Origin: Paraphaeosphaeria minitans
Lineage: Eukaryota; Ascomycota; Dothideomycetes; Pleosporales; Didymosphaeriaceae
Direction of reading: 5' to 3'
Assembly: GCA_015832175.1 (NCBI GenBank)
Contig: WJXW01000018.1
Coordinates: 62,001 to 126,000 of the forward strand
Length of the DNA stretch: 64,000 bases
Shown: positions 12,180-24,759 of the stretch, piece after piece
Layout of the letters: every line of letters starts with the position of its first letter
Numbering within the stretch: the stretch's first letter is position 1
The notes under the pieces: model-generated
The model's database searches: none
Told to the model about the DNA's origin: nothing
What the model saw: the letters and a program-made list of their open reading frames with translations, nothing else
Program-made: the position numbers and the translations under genes

Positions 12180-15100
12180 TAGTTATTTCTAGTAGAATTC
12201 TTTAATCTTTTGCTAATAGTTTCCTAGATTGTTTTTTAGTTCCTAGGTGTTTTCGCTATATAGGTAACCTTTCCACTTAATAAGGTACATGTTGTCGTGC
12301 TAGTTATATTCTAGAATTCTTTTAACCTTAAATTTATTTTCTTCCTTAGTCTGGTAGTAGAAGGTAGTTTTGACTAGTGTATTAGGGTCTGCTAGTTCCA
12401 GTAGTAATACGTGGAATACCAGGTGTATCTTTACATCTGGCGGTAGTTCCAACTTGTAGTTTACTAGTGATATTTGCTTAAAAATATAAAATAGTCTAAC
12501 CTTAATATAATCTAGTTTCTTGTGTTTTTTCTTCTAAGTTTAAAGGTTCTTTATAAGCAGATATGCTTTATCCCCCTTCTTTAGCTAAAGTGCTATTTTT
12601 TATTTTCTGTTTTAATATAAAATTAATTGCTGCTAAGCTTTCTTAAGATTTTCTTAGAGTTGTTAGTGTATTTTCTTTATGTTTTCTACTATATCTATGG
12701 CTTCTTTTGCTTTAATTATCGTAGGAAATCGTTGGTTAAAGAGATATAGGTGTCTTTTGTGGTTTATATAGAATAGTGTATGTCCTAATACTGCTAATAC
12801 TTTGTTATTATAGGCCAACTGTGCTATAAGTAATAATAAAACCTAGTTATTTTTCTAACTGTTATAGTAGATGCGTAGGTACGTTTCCATAGTTTAGTTT
12901 ATACGTTCTATCTGTCTATCTATTTATAGATAGTAAGCTATTAATAGCTTTTATTTTATTCTAAGTAGGGCTATAAGCGTTGTCTAGTAATTTAATGTGA
13001 AGAGCTTGTCTCTATTACGAATAATTATTTTTAGGATTCCGTAGTGTCTAATTAGTTAGTCTAGGATAAAAAAAACGAGTTCCTTTGCTATCATTCTCTT
13101 AAGACATGAAATAAGCTTAATATACTTAGTTAGTTAGCAGACTATTACTAGTATACTGTTGTATTTAATTCCTATTATTAGATCCTTAGAGTTTAGAATT
13201 CCTGTAACAAAATCTATAGTAATATCTTCCTATGGTGCTATTAGTATTCTAATTACTTACATTTCTCTATATTTAAGATATGTGCTGTATTTGTTTCTCT
13301 AGTATTCTATACATTTGCAGATGTAAGTTATTATAGCTTCCTTAATTCTTTTAAAGGTGTAATTCCTTTAAATAAGTTCTATTAGCTTTATGATGCCTAG
13401 GTGTTCGTACATAGGGTTATTGTGGTATTGTTAGATAATCTTAGTCTGTAGATGTTCCAGAACTTCTTAGTTAATTACTAAAAGTTAATTTAGTTCCACT
13501 ATTAGCTCTAGAGATCCATCTTTACCTTTGCGAAGAATTGTGGAGAAGGTTTTTACTTTTTCTCCTACTAGATTACTTTGTTAGCTAAGAGCGTCTGCTC
13601 TGCCATTTTCTTTTCTAGCTATATAGATAATTTTAAACTTGTACTACCTAGTAGTTTACAACTATCTTTATTATTATAGCGTAAGTTCTTTTGTTATTGT
13701 GAACCTTAAAAGGTTCTTATAATCTGTGTAGATTTCTAGTGTTAAGTAACTAAGCGTATAAATCCTTTAGTACTTTAAAGCTTTAATAATAGCGTAGAGT
13801 TCTTTATTATATACGTTGTATTATGTTTTAGCGTTATTAAATTTGCATAAGTAATAGGTAATTAGGTGCTATTTGCTGTTATATTCTTATTTAGCGTAGG
13901 CGCCTAGCGCAAGATCGCTAGTGTCTGTTTTAAAGCGCAGTAGTTTATTACTTCTAAAATAAACAAGGATAGGTTCTATAATACATACTGTCTTAAGGAG
14001 TTAGAATAATATTCTATACTTATCTGTCTATTTAAAGGGTACGTCCTTCTTTATAAGATTTATTAAAGGTATTATAACCTTTATGTAATCTTGAATAAAT
14101 TATTAATTGAATCCATAGAATCCTAAAAATTCTTAGATATTCTTAGCTATCTTTAGTATTAGCTAGTTCTTAATGTATTTAACTTTACTTAGTGCTATCT
14201 TAATTCCTTCTATAGTAATAATGTGTCCTAGGAATTTAAGTTATTTAATGTTAAACTTACATTTCTTAAGTTTAATGCAAAGGCATGCTTTGTCTAGTGC
14301 TTCTAGTACTATTTATATATGCTTAGTGTAGTCTAATTCGTTTTTGGAAAAAACAAGAATATTATCTATATACGCAATAACAAATATGTTCAGATGTTTA
14401 TAGAGTACGTTATTAATAAGTGCTATAAAAGCTACTAGTGCATTTGTAAGTCTAAATAGTATAACTTTATACTTAAATAGTCTGTAGCGTGATTAAAACA
14501 CTATTTTCTATTCTTTACCCTTTTTAATTCGTATAAGGTGGTAACTGTCTCTTAGATCTATTATTATGAATATCTTAGCTTAAGATAGTTAATCTCATAA
14601 CTCTGTAATGTTTAGTAGTGGATATTAGTTCTTTATTGTTATGTTATTAAGTTGTTAGTAGTTAACGTATAGTCTATCTAATCTATCCTTTTTCTTAATA
14701 AATATAAAAGGGCTTACTACTAGTGACTTTAATAGTTGTATATATCCTTTCTTAAGGTTTATTTTAATAAAATTACGTTCTTTAAGGAGTTCTTCTCCTA
14801 TCTTGCTATATAGTGGTCTAAAGGGTGGCATCTTCCCTTCTTCTAGGTCTATTGTAAGATTCTAGGGTTAATGTTCTAGTAGGTTTACTTTTCCTTCTTT
14901 TTTTGTAAATATATGTGTCTATTTCCTATACTCTCTTAGTAAAGTAAGGGGTGTGTTATTATCCTCCTTCTCGCGGTTTTTAACCTAGTAGTTCCTGCTA
15001 GCGTCTACTAAGGTGTATTTCTATTTTTTAACTATCTGTCGTGGTATTATATTATTAATAACTCCCTTATCTACTATTATTTTTAGTTAATGCGTAGGCT

Positions 15101-17380
15101 TTACTTATAATGTATAATTACAGCGTTTAAACGATATTTTCTTTGTACCCTAGTTAATTTATAGGTTGTGTATTATTAACTAAAGTAATTCTAAGACTAA
15201 CTTATACTTAGATCCTAGTAAGACATCTAAGGTAAGTTCCTCTCTATATCCTTAGACTATTATTGTAGTAGTGACCTCTTAGTATATTTAAAGTGTCTTA
15301 GGCATTAGGGATCTATTTGTAATATAAATAATATAGGGTACTTCTTTCTCTAATATTATAAGTCCTGCTCGTCTTACTGTCTAATAAGATATAAAGTTCC
15401 TTTCTACTCCTAAGTCTATAAGAGCTTAAGCCTATATTCCTTTAAGCTATACTAGTAGCTTAATTAATGCTATACTTACTATAGTATTTAATTTAATAAA
15501 AGCGTTTTCTTATCTAAGTTTAGGCCTAAAAAAGACATCTGTTCGTGTAGGTTATAGTTGAGTTCTAGTGCCTAGTATGCGTTTCTAAGCATCCGCTTCT
15601 ATTGTTATTCTTAAGTATATAGCTTATATAGATTGTCTTCTTCTTCTTTCTATATAGATGTTTTTCTATTTTTCCTCCCGCAGTCTTTACTATTCCTATG
15701 TACTAGTTAAATTAGTAGCTCTATTATTACTTCTTACGTAGGGCAGTTTGTAAAGCTGTCTAAACATTTAGCTATATAGTAGTATTTGCAGTCTTAGTTT
15801 AAACACATATACTAGTATAGTTATATATAGTCTCTATTAATAAGTATATTATAGCATTTGTTGCCTTTTAGCGTAAGGTAAGGAAAGTATTTTACTTATT
15901 ATTTATCCTAGAGGTGTTTGTTATAAGCTATAATAGAGTAGTTTATCTATATCTATCTATAGCGTAGTTTCCTTTTAAGTTATTTCTTATTCTCCTCTTT
16001 CTCTACCTTATATTGTGCGTATATTGGTTCTTCGCAATGCGTCCATATATAGAATTAGTATGTAGGATTTTAGTAGTCTAGGTAGTACTTTAGTACGTAG
16101 TCTAACTTCTTATTTTTATAGGGTTGCATTTCTCTTAGTGCCTAGTAGGGTTCTATATAGTCCTAAACATTTAGTTTATACTTAGGTAATATAGGGTTGT
16201 CTTCTTCCCACCTACTTTATAGGTAAGGAGTAGAAGATCTTAGTATCTCTTCTACGTCTTCTGTGTTATAGTATACATTAGAGTTATCTTCTAGATCTTT
16301 ATATAGTTGTAAGTTAGGTAAATCTAATCGCTTACTTTATTCTAGTGTAACGTGTTAGTAACTAAATAGCGTTATAATAACTTCCTATTCCTTATTAGGT
16401 TCTTAGTCCTTAATAGTTAATATGTTTAACTTAGTTTAATAGACTTTGTTCTTTAATCTATAGTTTCTGGCTATGTGGCCTAGTTTGCTATATATAAAGC
16501 ATCTACAGGTCTTAGTTATTAATTATTAACTTCTATTAGAAACGCGTTTATTAGGCTGCTTAGGGCCTATCCTTCCTCCTTTTCCTTTACCTAAGTAGTT
16601 AAACTAGACATTTTTTATTAGTTTATATCTCTAGTAGTTCCTTAGCTATTACTTTTAGACAATTCTAATAGGGTTCTTATAAACTATTTTTGCTAGTTAT
16701 CTAAAGCTTATTACCCTAGGGTTTTAGTAGAGCTCCTATTGCAGTAAAAACTACTCTTTATTAATTCTAATAGTTTCTTTATATAGTTCTTTAAGATTAG
16801 CAATTTGTGTACTACTACGTAAGAGATTCTTACGTAGTTTCTATGTAAGTCCTTATTTATATATATCTTAGAGAGATTTATTATCCTAGTTAAGCTACAC
16901 AGCGTATCTGCGAAACTTAGCTATATACTTAGCTACTAATTATTTCTAAGTTATAGTCTAAATTTTTGCTTTTGCAATAGAGTTCTTATTAGCGATTCTA
17001 AAGAGTTATTTAAGGCATTTTTTAAAGTTATTATAATTTTTAATAATGTTAACTATATTAGCGTACTTATTTACGTAATTATTGTTATTATTATTGTAGT
17101 CTATTCCTAGGTACTTTTTAAGGTAGGGATAGATCTATAATTCTGTATCTCCTTATATATATATTACTGCAAAGATAACCTTCTTTTTGTCTTTAAGGGG
17201 TTTGTCTAAGTTAAAGAAGTAAAGGTCTAACTAGAGAATCTAGACATTAGTTTAAGATTGTTTACTAAAGTAGAGATTAGGTTTATACGCTTTACTACTA
17301 TCCTTTATAGGAGTAATCTTAGTAGCACCTAAAGCTATAGAAGAGGTAGGAGTTTATAAAGTACTTATATTAAGGGTGTT
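12180..17380 (-). pseudogene. degenerate gag-pol of chromovirus B
   Basis: Co-linear with A. The zinc knuckle is at about 16515-16445, the protease at about 15430-15360, and RT has the catalytic box YIDNILVFSKN at about 14385-14340 (second Asp lost to Asn by a G-to-A change). RNase H and integrase follow, and the chromodomain at about 12325-12190 reads YLIKWKGYLYSENT*EP with its tryptophan intact. The segment 15876-16966 is nearly identical to A 8256-9344, although the rest of the two copies differs at many RIP sites. Confidence 0.9.
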
Positions 17381-17385
17381 TAAGA

Positions 17386-17858
17386 TATTAAATCTAAGAG
17401 GGTAGCTAGTCCTAAAGGGTTAAAGTTAGTTCTTAGGCAGGAGTACTTATAGAAGGTAGAAGGTCTTATTAATATAATAGTATTTTACAAAGTATAATAA
17501 GTTAATAATTTAGTCTACTAGAATCTAAATAATAGATTAATAAACAGATTAAATATAAGTATAAGAAGCCTATCCTCGCGTTCCTATATACTAAGTAGTC
17601 CCACACATCCTAGAATCCTATATGTCCTAGAGTCCTATATGTCCTAGAGTCCTATATGTCCTAGAGTCCTATATGTCCTAGAGTCCCGTGTAGGCGAGTC
17701 CCACGCGTCCTAGAGTTCCTGTATAGGCAAGGCCTATGCGGTCCTTAGGACCCTTAGGACCTATAACCTATTACCTAACTGCCTAGTTAGCTAACTCTGG
17801 CGGACTAGTAGTCTAATAAGCTCGTGCCCCGCTGCTCGTGCGCGGCCGGATTCTAATA
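17386..17858 (-). repeat. 5' LTR of B (473 bp, one extra 17-bp U3 repeat unit)
   Basis: It is 17 bp longer than the partner LTR because the TCCTAGAGTCCTATATG array (about 17606-17690) has one more unit. The copy number changed after or during insertion, since the two LTRs of one insertion start identical. Confidence 0.92.
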
Positions 17859-18160
17859 TAGACTTTCGAGTAGCTATTAGGTACATAGACAGATAGACTG
17901 TATAGACTTTTAAGTAGTTATTAGTCGCCTAGATAGACAGATTAATGGACTTTTGAGTAGTTACCAATTACCTAGAACTAAATAACAACAGACTAATAGA
18001 CTTTTAAGCAGCTATCTGGTGCTAGTATAGACTATATAGACTTTTAAGTAGTTATTAGTTACCTAGGAACAAAATAACAATAGACTAATAGACTTTTAAG
18101 CAGCTATTAGGTAGAAAGAGCAATAGACTAGAGGACCTTTAAGTGGCCACTAGACTCCTA
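17859..18160 (+). repeat. leader of C, second part: TAGACTTTTAAGTAG tandem repeats
   Basis: At least six imperfect copies of a TAGACTTTTAAGTAGYTATTAG-like motif, some followed by ACCTAGAAACAAAACAACAACAG-like spacers. The homologous array in D is at about 34790-35130. The leader is non-coding as far as I can see. Confidence 0.8.
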
Positions 18161-18299
18161 GAAAGAGCGAATGCAATAGACCCTAAACAATTCTAGTCTA
18201 AGCAATAATTAAGTTAGGGACAAAAGGGGAAGCAAGGTATTAGTAGTAGGATTCTGTTAAGTGAGATTGTTATCCGCATACCTAAAGCCAAATTGCTAA

Positions 18300-21000
18300 C
18301 AGAAAACTAACATAAGAACAAGCAGAGAATAGAAGAAAAATAAAAAAAAAAGACAAAATAGATTTACATAAGTTTTGTAATAACCCTATTTATCTAACTA
18401 CCCCTGCTAAGAGCAGCACTAGCTAGATAAGCTAGGGTATTACTAATTACCTTTTAGAAGACATAGACAAAAGAAAATAGTTTAAAAATAGAGGACTAGG
18501 AATAGGAGGTTTCTCTTAAAAAAGAAACGTAGCTTAGTTTACTCTAAGCCTAAACAACAGCAACGCACTAAGCTTTAGTAGTATTAATATTACCACCTTT
18601 TTAGAGGACTATAACTTTTAAGTAGAAAGAGTAGAGTAGAGTAAAGAGCTTAAGAAATAAAAGCTGCCTTACTTCTACTTAGGCACCTACTAAAGGGATA
18701 TTATAAAGCTACTAGCCTATAGAAGCTCTTTAGTTAACTAGAAAGACTTCTAGAAGATACTTTGCTTTAAGTACTTATTAATAGACTTAGAATACTAAAA
18801 ATTAACTAGAGCCTACCTTAAGAGCTAGCTTAATAAAGTAAGCTAGTAGCCTATTACACTAAATAACTACTTCTATAAGTTTAATAGCTATACTTAAGCT
18901 GCTCTTACCTAATTACAAATTATGTAGATAGAAGTAGGGACTTTTTTCTTTAGAGGTTTTAACTAAGACAACAAGACTATAGTTATATATAGAATGCTAA
19001 TAAAGAGTTGCCTAAAAGGAGGTAATGTAAACACCTATTAGGTGTAAGAAATATATAATTTCCTTCGCTAGTATAGAGACTAGAATAAGGTAATTAGGGC
19101 TGTGCAGCAGGAGGAGAGATAGGTTACTATAAATCTAGCTTATTTTAAAGCTGCTTTATTAGCAATCCTACTTATCCTACCACCTAGGAAGTTCTTTAAG
19201 GTATAGGAGGAAATAAGAATAGGAGGAAATAAAGATTATAAGGAAGAAGTAAATGTGTAAGTCTAAGAGGTTATCGCAAAGATAGGAGGACTTACCCTTA
19301 CTATAAAAAAATATAAGTAATAGAAGGCTTCTATACCTACTACTACTAGTCTTATTTTTTATAAGCTAGCTAATAACTAATACACTTTTAATAAGCTTAT
19401 AGGGCTAACCCTTTATATAAAACGTAATAATAGGACATTTAAGAGCTCCTATAACCCTATTATAAACCCTAGTGCGGGTACTTAGGTAATTCGCGATTAG
19501 GAATATTAAGCCTAGGCTTATAGAACCTATAGAGAGACTAGGCATATTGTAAAGAACTGCCCCTAGCGCTAAGGCCTTATTAAAAGAGGTTAGTACTATA
19601 AAATCTTTAACACTAATAGCTAGTTTTTTAACTTCTACTATAGCCTAAAACACCTTTAAATAGAGAAATTCAGGGGGCCTATACCCCGCTCTTAGGGAGA
19701 TGCACAGCTCTAGTACCTACTTAGGGAGATTAAATAGTATTTTAACGTCACTAATAAGGATTTAGAGAAGAATTTTAGCTAAGTGCTAGACCTAGAGGGT
19801 AAGAAAGCCTCTACCTATCTTAAACACAAATTAGGCTAATTATATTTTAGGTTAATAAGCAGTAAGCAGAGAGACTAGAAGCTAGAAATAGAAGTAATAA
19901 AAAGGGCTAAAGCCTTCTATACTATCCTATTAGAGGTTTCCTACCTATCTAAGGAAGTTAATATAACTAAGGAAGTAAATACTACTAGGACTAGGGCAGT
20001 AGAAAAGAGCTTATAAGAATAACAGAACTAACTAAGTATTAAAAGGGTTGCAGGGGCTAGAGTAAGTAAACTAGTGTTAGTGGCTTAAATAAGAGACCTT
20101 TAGGAAAGAAGGGTTAGGATTAATCCCTAGCTATAGATTAGAGAATTCCGCCTAGGATCTCCTCTACTAGTAATTAATAATAATAAATTAGTGCTGTAAG
20201 TAGTAGTTATAGAAGTAAACTAAAGAGCTTCTAAACCTATTTAGATAATAGAAGAGAGTATTGTCTAAGCTATACTAGAAGCTAAGGCTACTAGCAGAAA
20301 AAAGGGTGCTTAAATAGCCTCTGCTCCTCTATTAGATAAAGAGCTAGTCGCACTTATTAACACCCTAAATACTAATTCTATCCTAATAGCAGCACTAACC
20401 TAAGAGGTAAAAGGCATTACAGTTAGATTAATATTTTCTTAGGATAAACTATATTTAAAAGCCTAGCAACTACTCTCTAAGAAGGAAAAGGAGCCTAATA
20501 ACTAATTAGATAGGAGCAAATTAGGGAATGTCTTTATAGGGACACAATAAAGACAAGTTTTAATAGAAAAACAAAGTTAGGACTACCTTTAAGAACCTGC
20601 TATCCTATTAGAAGTAATAATAGAGAAGTTGCACCCTAGACTACACTAGATCGCACAAGGAAACGCTGCACAAAGTATCTAATATAGTATTAGAGAGGTG
20701 TAGGATAGATATTAGGAAGAAGCTAATAAGGTTAACCTCTAAAGTCGCACTAAGCTAGAAGAATAGATAGAAGTTTAAAGTATTCTAGTAAAACTCTTTA
20801 CCTATTTTATTACTATTCTTAGAAGCCACTATAAGGTTCTGCTTAACTTAGGATTAGAACTAAATGTTATAAGGTATACTACTGTGAGGGCACTTAATAT
20901 TATAATCTAGAACTAAGATTAGAGCTACTTACCTACTAAAGAACAATTAGGCATAGTAGGAGCTAGTAGAGATTTAAATAAGTATATAGGAACTACCTAT
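18300..21000 (+). pseudogene. degenerate gag region of C
   Basis: Plus-strand frame with RIP stops. Readable blocks include SLNNSNALSFSSINITTFLE (about 18550-18605), and a decayed CCHC box ending RHIVKNCP near 19540-19565. A long Lys/Glu/Ser-rich tail runs on to the protease-like region. D shares this region at about 35345-37235 but lacks the zinc-knuckle part. I assign it as gag from its position and the zinc knuckle, not from recognising a specific family. Confidence 0.65.
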
Positions 21001-24000
21001 AGTGTACTACTTAAGGTTAGGCTAATTACAATTCCTACTTATTTTAAGATTATAAGAAACGTTAGGAGGCCTATTATCCTAGATACCCCTTTTATAATAG
21101 CTACTTAGTTAGCTATAGAGTTCACCCTAATAAGCTAATGCCTATTTAGGGTTACCTCTGTAAATAGGAAAAGAATAGTCTCTTTCTTTAGATTAGATAC
21201 TCCACTACTTTCTAACTATAAGACAAGTAATAAAGATTTAGGAAACATGTAAAGGGTGTGCTTATAGGGGAAGTACACTTACTATAGGGTTACCCTATTA
21301 GTGTATACTTTAGCGATAAAGAGGTGGAAAATAGAGAAGATAAGTAGGAAATTAGTTAAGTAGAATTAATTAGACAATAAGTGCGAGAACGTTAGGCAAT
21401 AGCAGCTAGGCAATTAGGGATTACTTATACTATACATAAGAAGGTAGTAAACAAAGTTTAGCCTATAAATAACCTAAGAGAAAACCGCCTATTAGAGGTA
21501 GGGAAATTAGATTAGAGAGAAAGAGCTATTAAATAATAACAAGCTATAATAGCTTTTCTGGGACTTTAACTAGATGCATATTTAGGAATATTTAAACCTA
21601 GGTATACAGATTTTAGAAGGGGGCACCAATTAACACCTAAATAACTAAAGGAGATAAATGTTAGAGACCAGCTAAAACCTATAGAAATTTTACTTATCTA
21701 TAAGCTAATATTCTATTAGGAGGCAGCTCTAGTCTAGGAATTTAGTAAGATAATAACTATTAGCAAGGATATTATGCCTCTGTACTAGATTTAGACTATC
21801 CTATATAAAGTCTAGTAGGTAAGAGGCTTTAACTGCCCAAAAAAGCTAGTGCCTATAGTACACTAGATAATTTCAGATTAGATTAACCAAAAAGTCTTTA
21901 AAATATGCAATAGCTAATATTAAAACCCCTAGTTCCTAGTACTAAAGAAAGACAAAGGGTACTAATTAATTAATAACGCCTAGTTCTATAATAAGGTTTT
22001 AGAAAGAGATGCTAATCTCCCACCCTTAGCTAATGAGTTTTTAAAAAGGATTAGAGGTAGAGTAATCTACTCTCTATTTAATTTATTTTTAGGGTTTAAC
22101 TAGATACCGCTCTATACAGCCTTAAGAGATATAACAGCTTTTTAGACACCTATAGGCCTAGTAAGGCACTGCACACTACCACAAGGTATAACAAATTCAC
22201 TAGGAGTTTTCTAGAGAGCTATGTTAATAATCCTTTAGAGGTATTTCCCTAATACTTTACTCTTTATTAACAATATTACATTAGTAGGACTAAAGTTAAC
22301 CTATAGAGATAAAGAAGCCCTTCCTAGGGTACACTAATTTGTGCTTAAACATATTATGCAGCTAGATAGGGTACTTACTAACCTAGAGAGGGCCTATACT
22401 ACTATATTAGGAATAAAATCCTTCTAGGGAGTGAACTAAATAGAAATTATAGAATATAAGGTATTGCCTAATAGCTAATCGCCCTAAAACAAGAAAGTGG
22501 CCAAGATTCTATACTAGAAAGAATACACAAATTAAGGAGAAGCCTAACAGTTTATTAGGATTTGCACTTACTATTACTAATAAATCTTCTACTTTTCTAT
22601 TAAAGTAAAACCTTTGTACATGCTTACTAAGAAAGGCTAAGAATAGAAGTAGGGAGATCTTAAGCGCTAATTAATAAATATCCTAAAGGAGAGCATTACT
22701 ACTACACTAGTTCTAATAACTCTTAATTATAAATTAGGAAGGCAGATTTTCGTCTATATAGACGTAAGTTTATAAAGAGGAGGAGCCTATATTAAGCAAG
22801 TAGAAAAGGATAGGAAGCGCCACCTAGTGCGGTTTAAAAGTACACTATAGTCTAAAGTAGAATTAAAGTAGCACTTAACTAAGCTTAAATGCAAAGTAGT
22901 AGTATAGGCGCTAAAGAAGTTTACGCTATACCTATATAGGACCTAATTTATTATTAAAATAGATGCGGCTACTCTAATTTTATAGCTTAACTAGTCTTCT
23001 ACTAACCTCCCTGGATTAGTAATAAACTAATAGCTAGGTATAATACTGCTATAGGACTTTAAAATTGTCCATAGGCTAGGAAAACAAAATGTTATTGCTA
23101 ATAGATTGTTAAGGTACCCCTAACTAAAAGGATAGACAGCGCTAGAAGAATTAGAAGAAGACCTAGGTCCCTTTATAAACTATATAGTAGAGAAGTATAA
23201 TAATAGCTTAGTGTTTACTTTACAAGAGGCCTAGATCCTTAGTAAAGACTTTTTAGAAGAATTAGAAGAGATAGCGAGGTTCTTACTATCTAGAAAAAGA
23301 CCTAACAGGCTAATACCCTAGAAAAGCCACCTTTTGTGGACAAAGAAGGCCTAAACTTTTTTTGTAAAAGCAAATCTACTATTTAAGAAGTTAACCCTAA
23401 ATATTACTATCTAAAGGGTAATTAATAACCTAGATGTTTAAAAGGCATTTATTTGGGAGGTCTACTAGCACCTCTACTATAAAGGAATCTAGGCTACAAA
23501 TACTGCGATTTAGTCTCAGTTCTAGTAAGAGGGCCAGTTTAAGACAATTTAAACTAAGCTAAAGAAATATACTATCTATGCTACTAAATAAGGTAATTAG
23601 ATAGAGATAAGCCTTAAGATTAGTAACCCTAGAATCTTGTTTAAACGATAGACTATTAATATTACCTACATGCCTATAAGTAAGCATTAGAAATCCTTCC
23701 TTATTGTTACTAGGGAATACGCCTCAGGATGGCCTAAAGCTAGAGCGCTTGTTAGAGTAGATTTAGAAAGTGTTACAAAGTTTCTCTATAAGGATATTAT
23801 CTATAGGTGGGGGGTATTTCCTTAACTAAGCGTAAATAGGGGGCCTAAAAACAAATTAGTAGTTAAAGCACTAGCTAAATAATATAGAATATACTATATT
23901 TAAGCTTCCTCCTACAACTCTAAGGCTTAAGGGCTAGTTAAATAAGGTTACTAATCACTTATCGCAGCGCTTACAAAGCTAGGAAATAATTAGGAGCGCA

Positions 24001-24640
24001 ATTTACCTATAGTAGTATAGACTAAGAGGGTTTCAATTTAACAAAGCATAGGGTTAGCACCTACAGAGATAATAACTAGTATTTAACCTATACTACCTAT
24101 TAAGCTGGCGATTAAAAGCTAGTAGACCCTACCATAGTTAAAGGTGGAGAACTAATTAGATCTACTTACCCTAAGGGCTAAGCAGTTAGAATAAAGAGGC
24201 AATAAACTTTTAGAGGCGCTATCTAGATTAAGAAGAATGCGCCTTAAGGAAGCAGAGTAATAGGATTTTAGTAAAGCCTATTAACAAGACTTTTACAAAG
24301 GAGACCTAGTGCTAGTTTGGAATTTAATTAGGGCTATAGACAAGTTAATAGCCGCAAAGATAAGGGATCGCTAGCTAGGCCCTTACTAAATCTTTATTAA
24401 CTACCCTAGCTAGTTATATTACTAACTAGAAGAGCTTAATAAAGCTATATTCTAGTATACTACGTATAGCAACTGCCTTAAGCGCTTCTACTAGCATACT
24501 CTAGATAATAAAGCACAGGTACTAAGAGGAAGGATAAAAATTGTGCCTAAGAACCTACTAATTAACTTTTAGACCCTACTGCTAAAGCTACTAAAACCAC
24601 TACGCTATTAAGAGGTTAAAGAGAGAGAGAAGCATAGTAA
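21000..24640 (+). pseudogene. degenerate pol of C (protease-like, RT, RNase H, integrase)
   Basis: The protease-like block RRPIILDTPFI is at about 21066-21098. RT at about 21780-22480 has LPQGITNSLGVFQRAM and a catalytic segment FINNITLVGL (about 22262-22292), where DD has become NN. RNase H (FVYIDVSLQRGG, about 22750-22785) runs to about 23120. Integrase (about 23330-24450) includes PISKHQKSFLIVTREYASGW. Nearly all breaks correspond to TAA/TAG. The arrangement is Ty3/Gypsy, but this family is clearly distinct from the chromoviruses in the window, and I see no chromodomain. Confidence 0.85.
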
Positions 24641-24759
24641 TTCTAGCTTAGAAGTTAAGGATAGCCTTATAAGAACTAGAAGAGTAGAGTAAAAGAAAGA
24701 ACTCTAATAGGCTATTGTGCCACCTATATAGATAAGAGGCAATTTACTAAAGGTAGTTA

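Larger units (their letters stand above)
11125..17858 (-). mobile_element. chromovirus B, complete insertion into the leader of C
   Basis: LTRs 11125-11580 (456 bp) and 17386-17858 (473 bp) are flanked by TAGAC at 11120-11124 and 17859-17863. The purine tract reads AAAGGGGGAGGATAA on the minus strand, next to the left LTR at 11581-11595. B has the same family and architecture as A. The target is a repeat unit of the C leader, whose pattern resumes directly after the second TAGAC. Confidence 0.95.
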
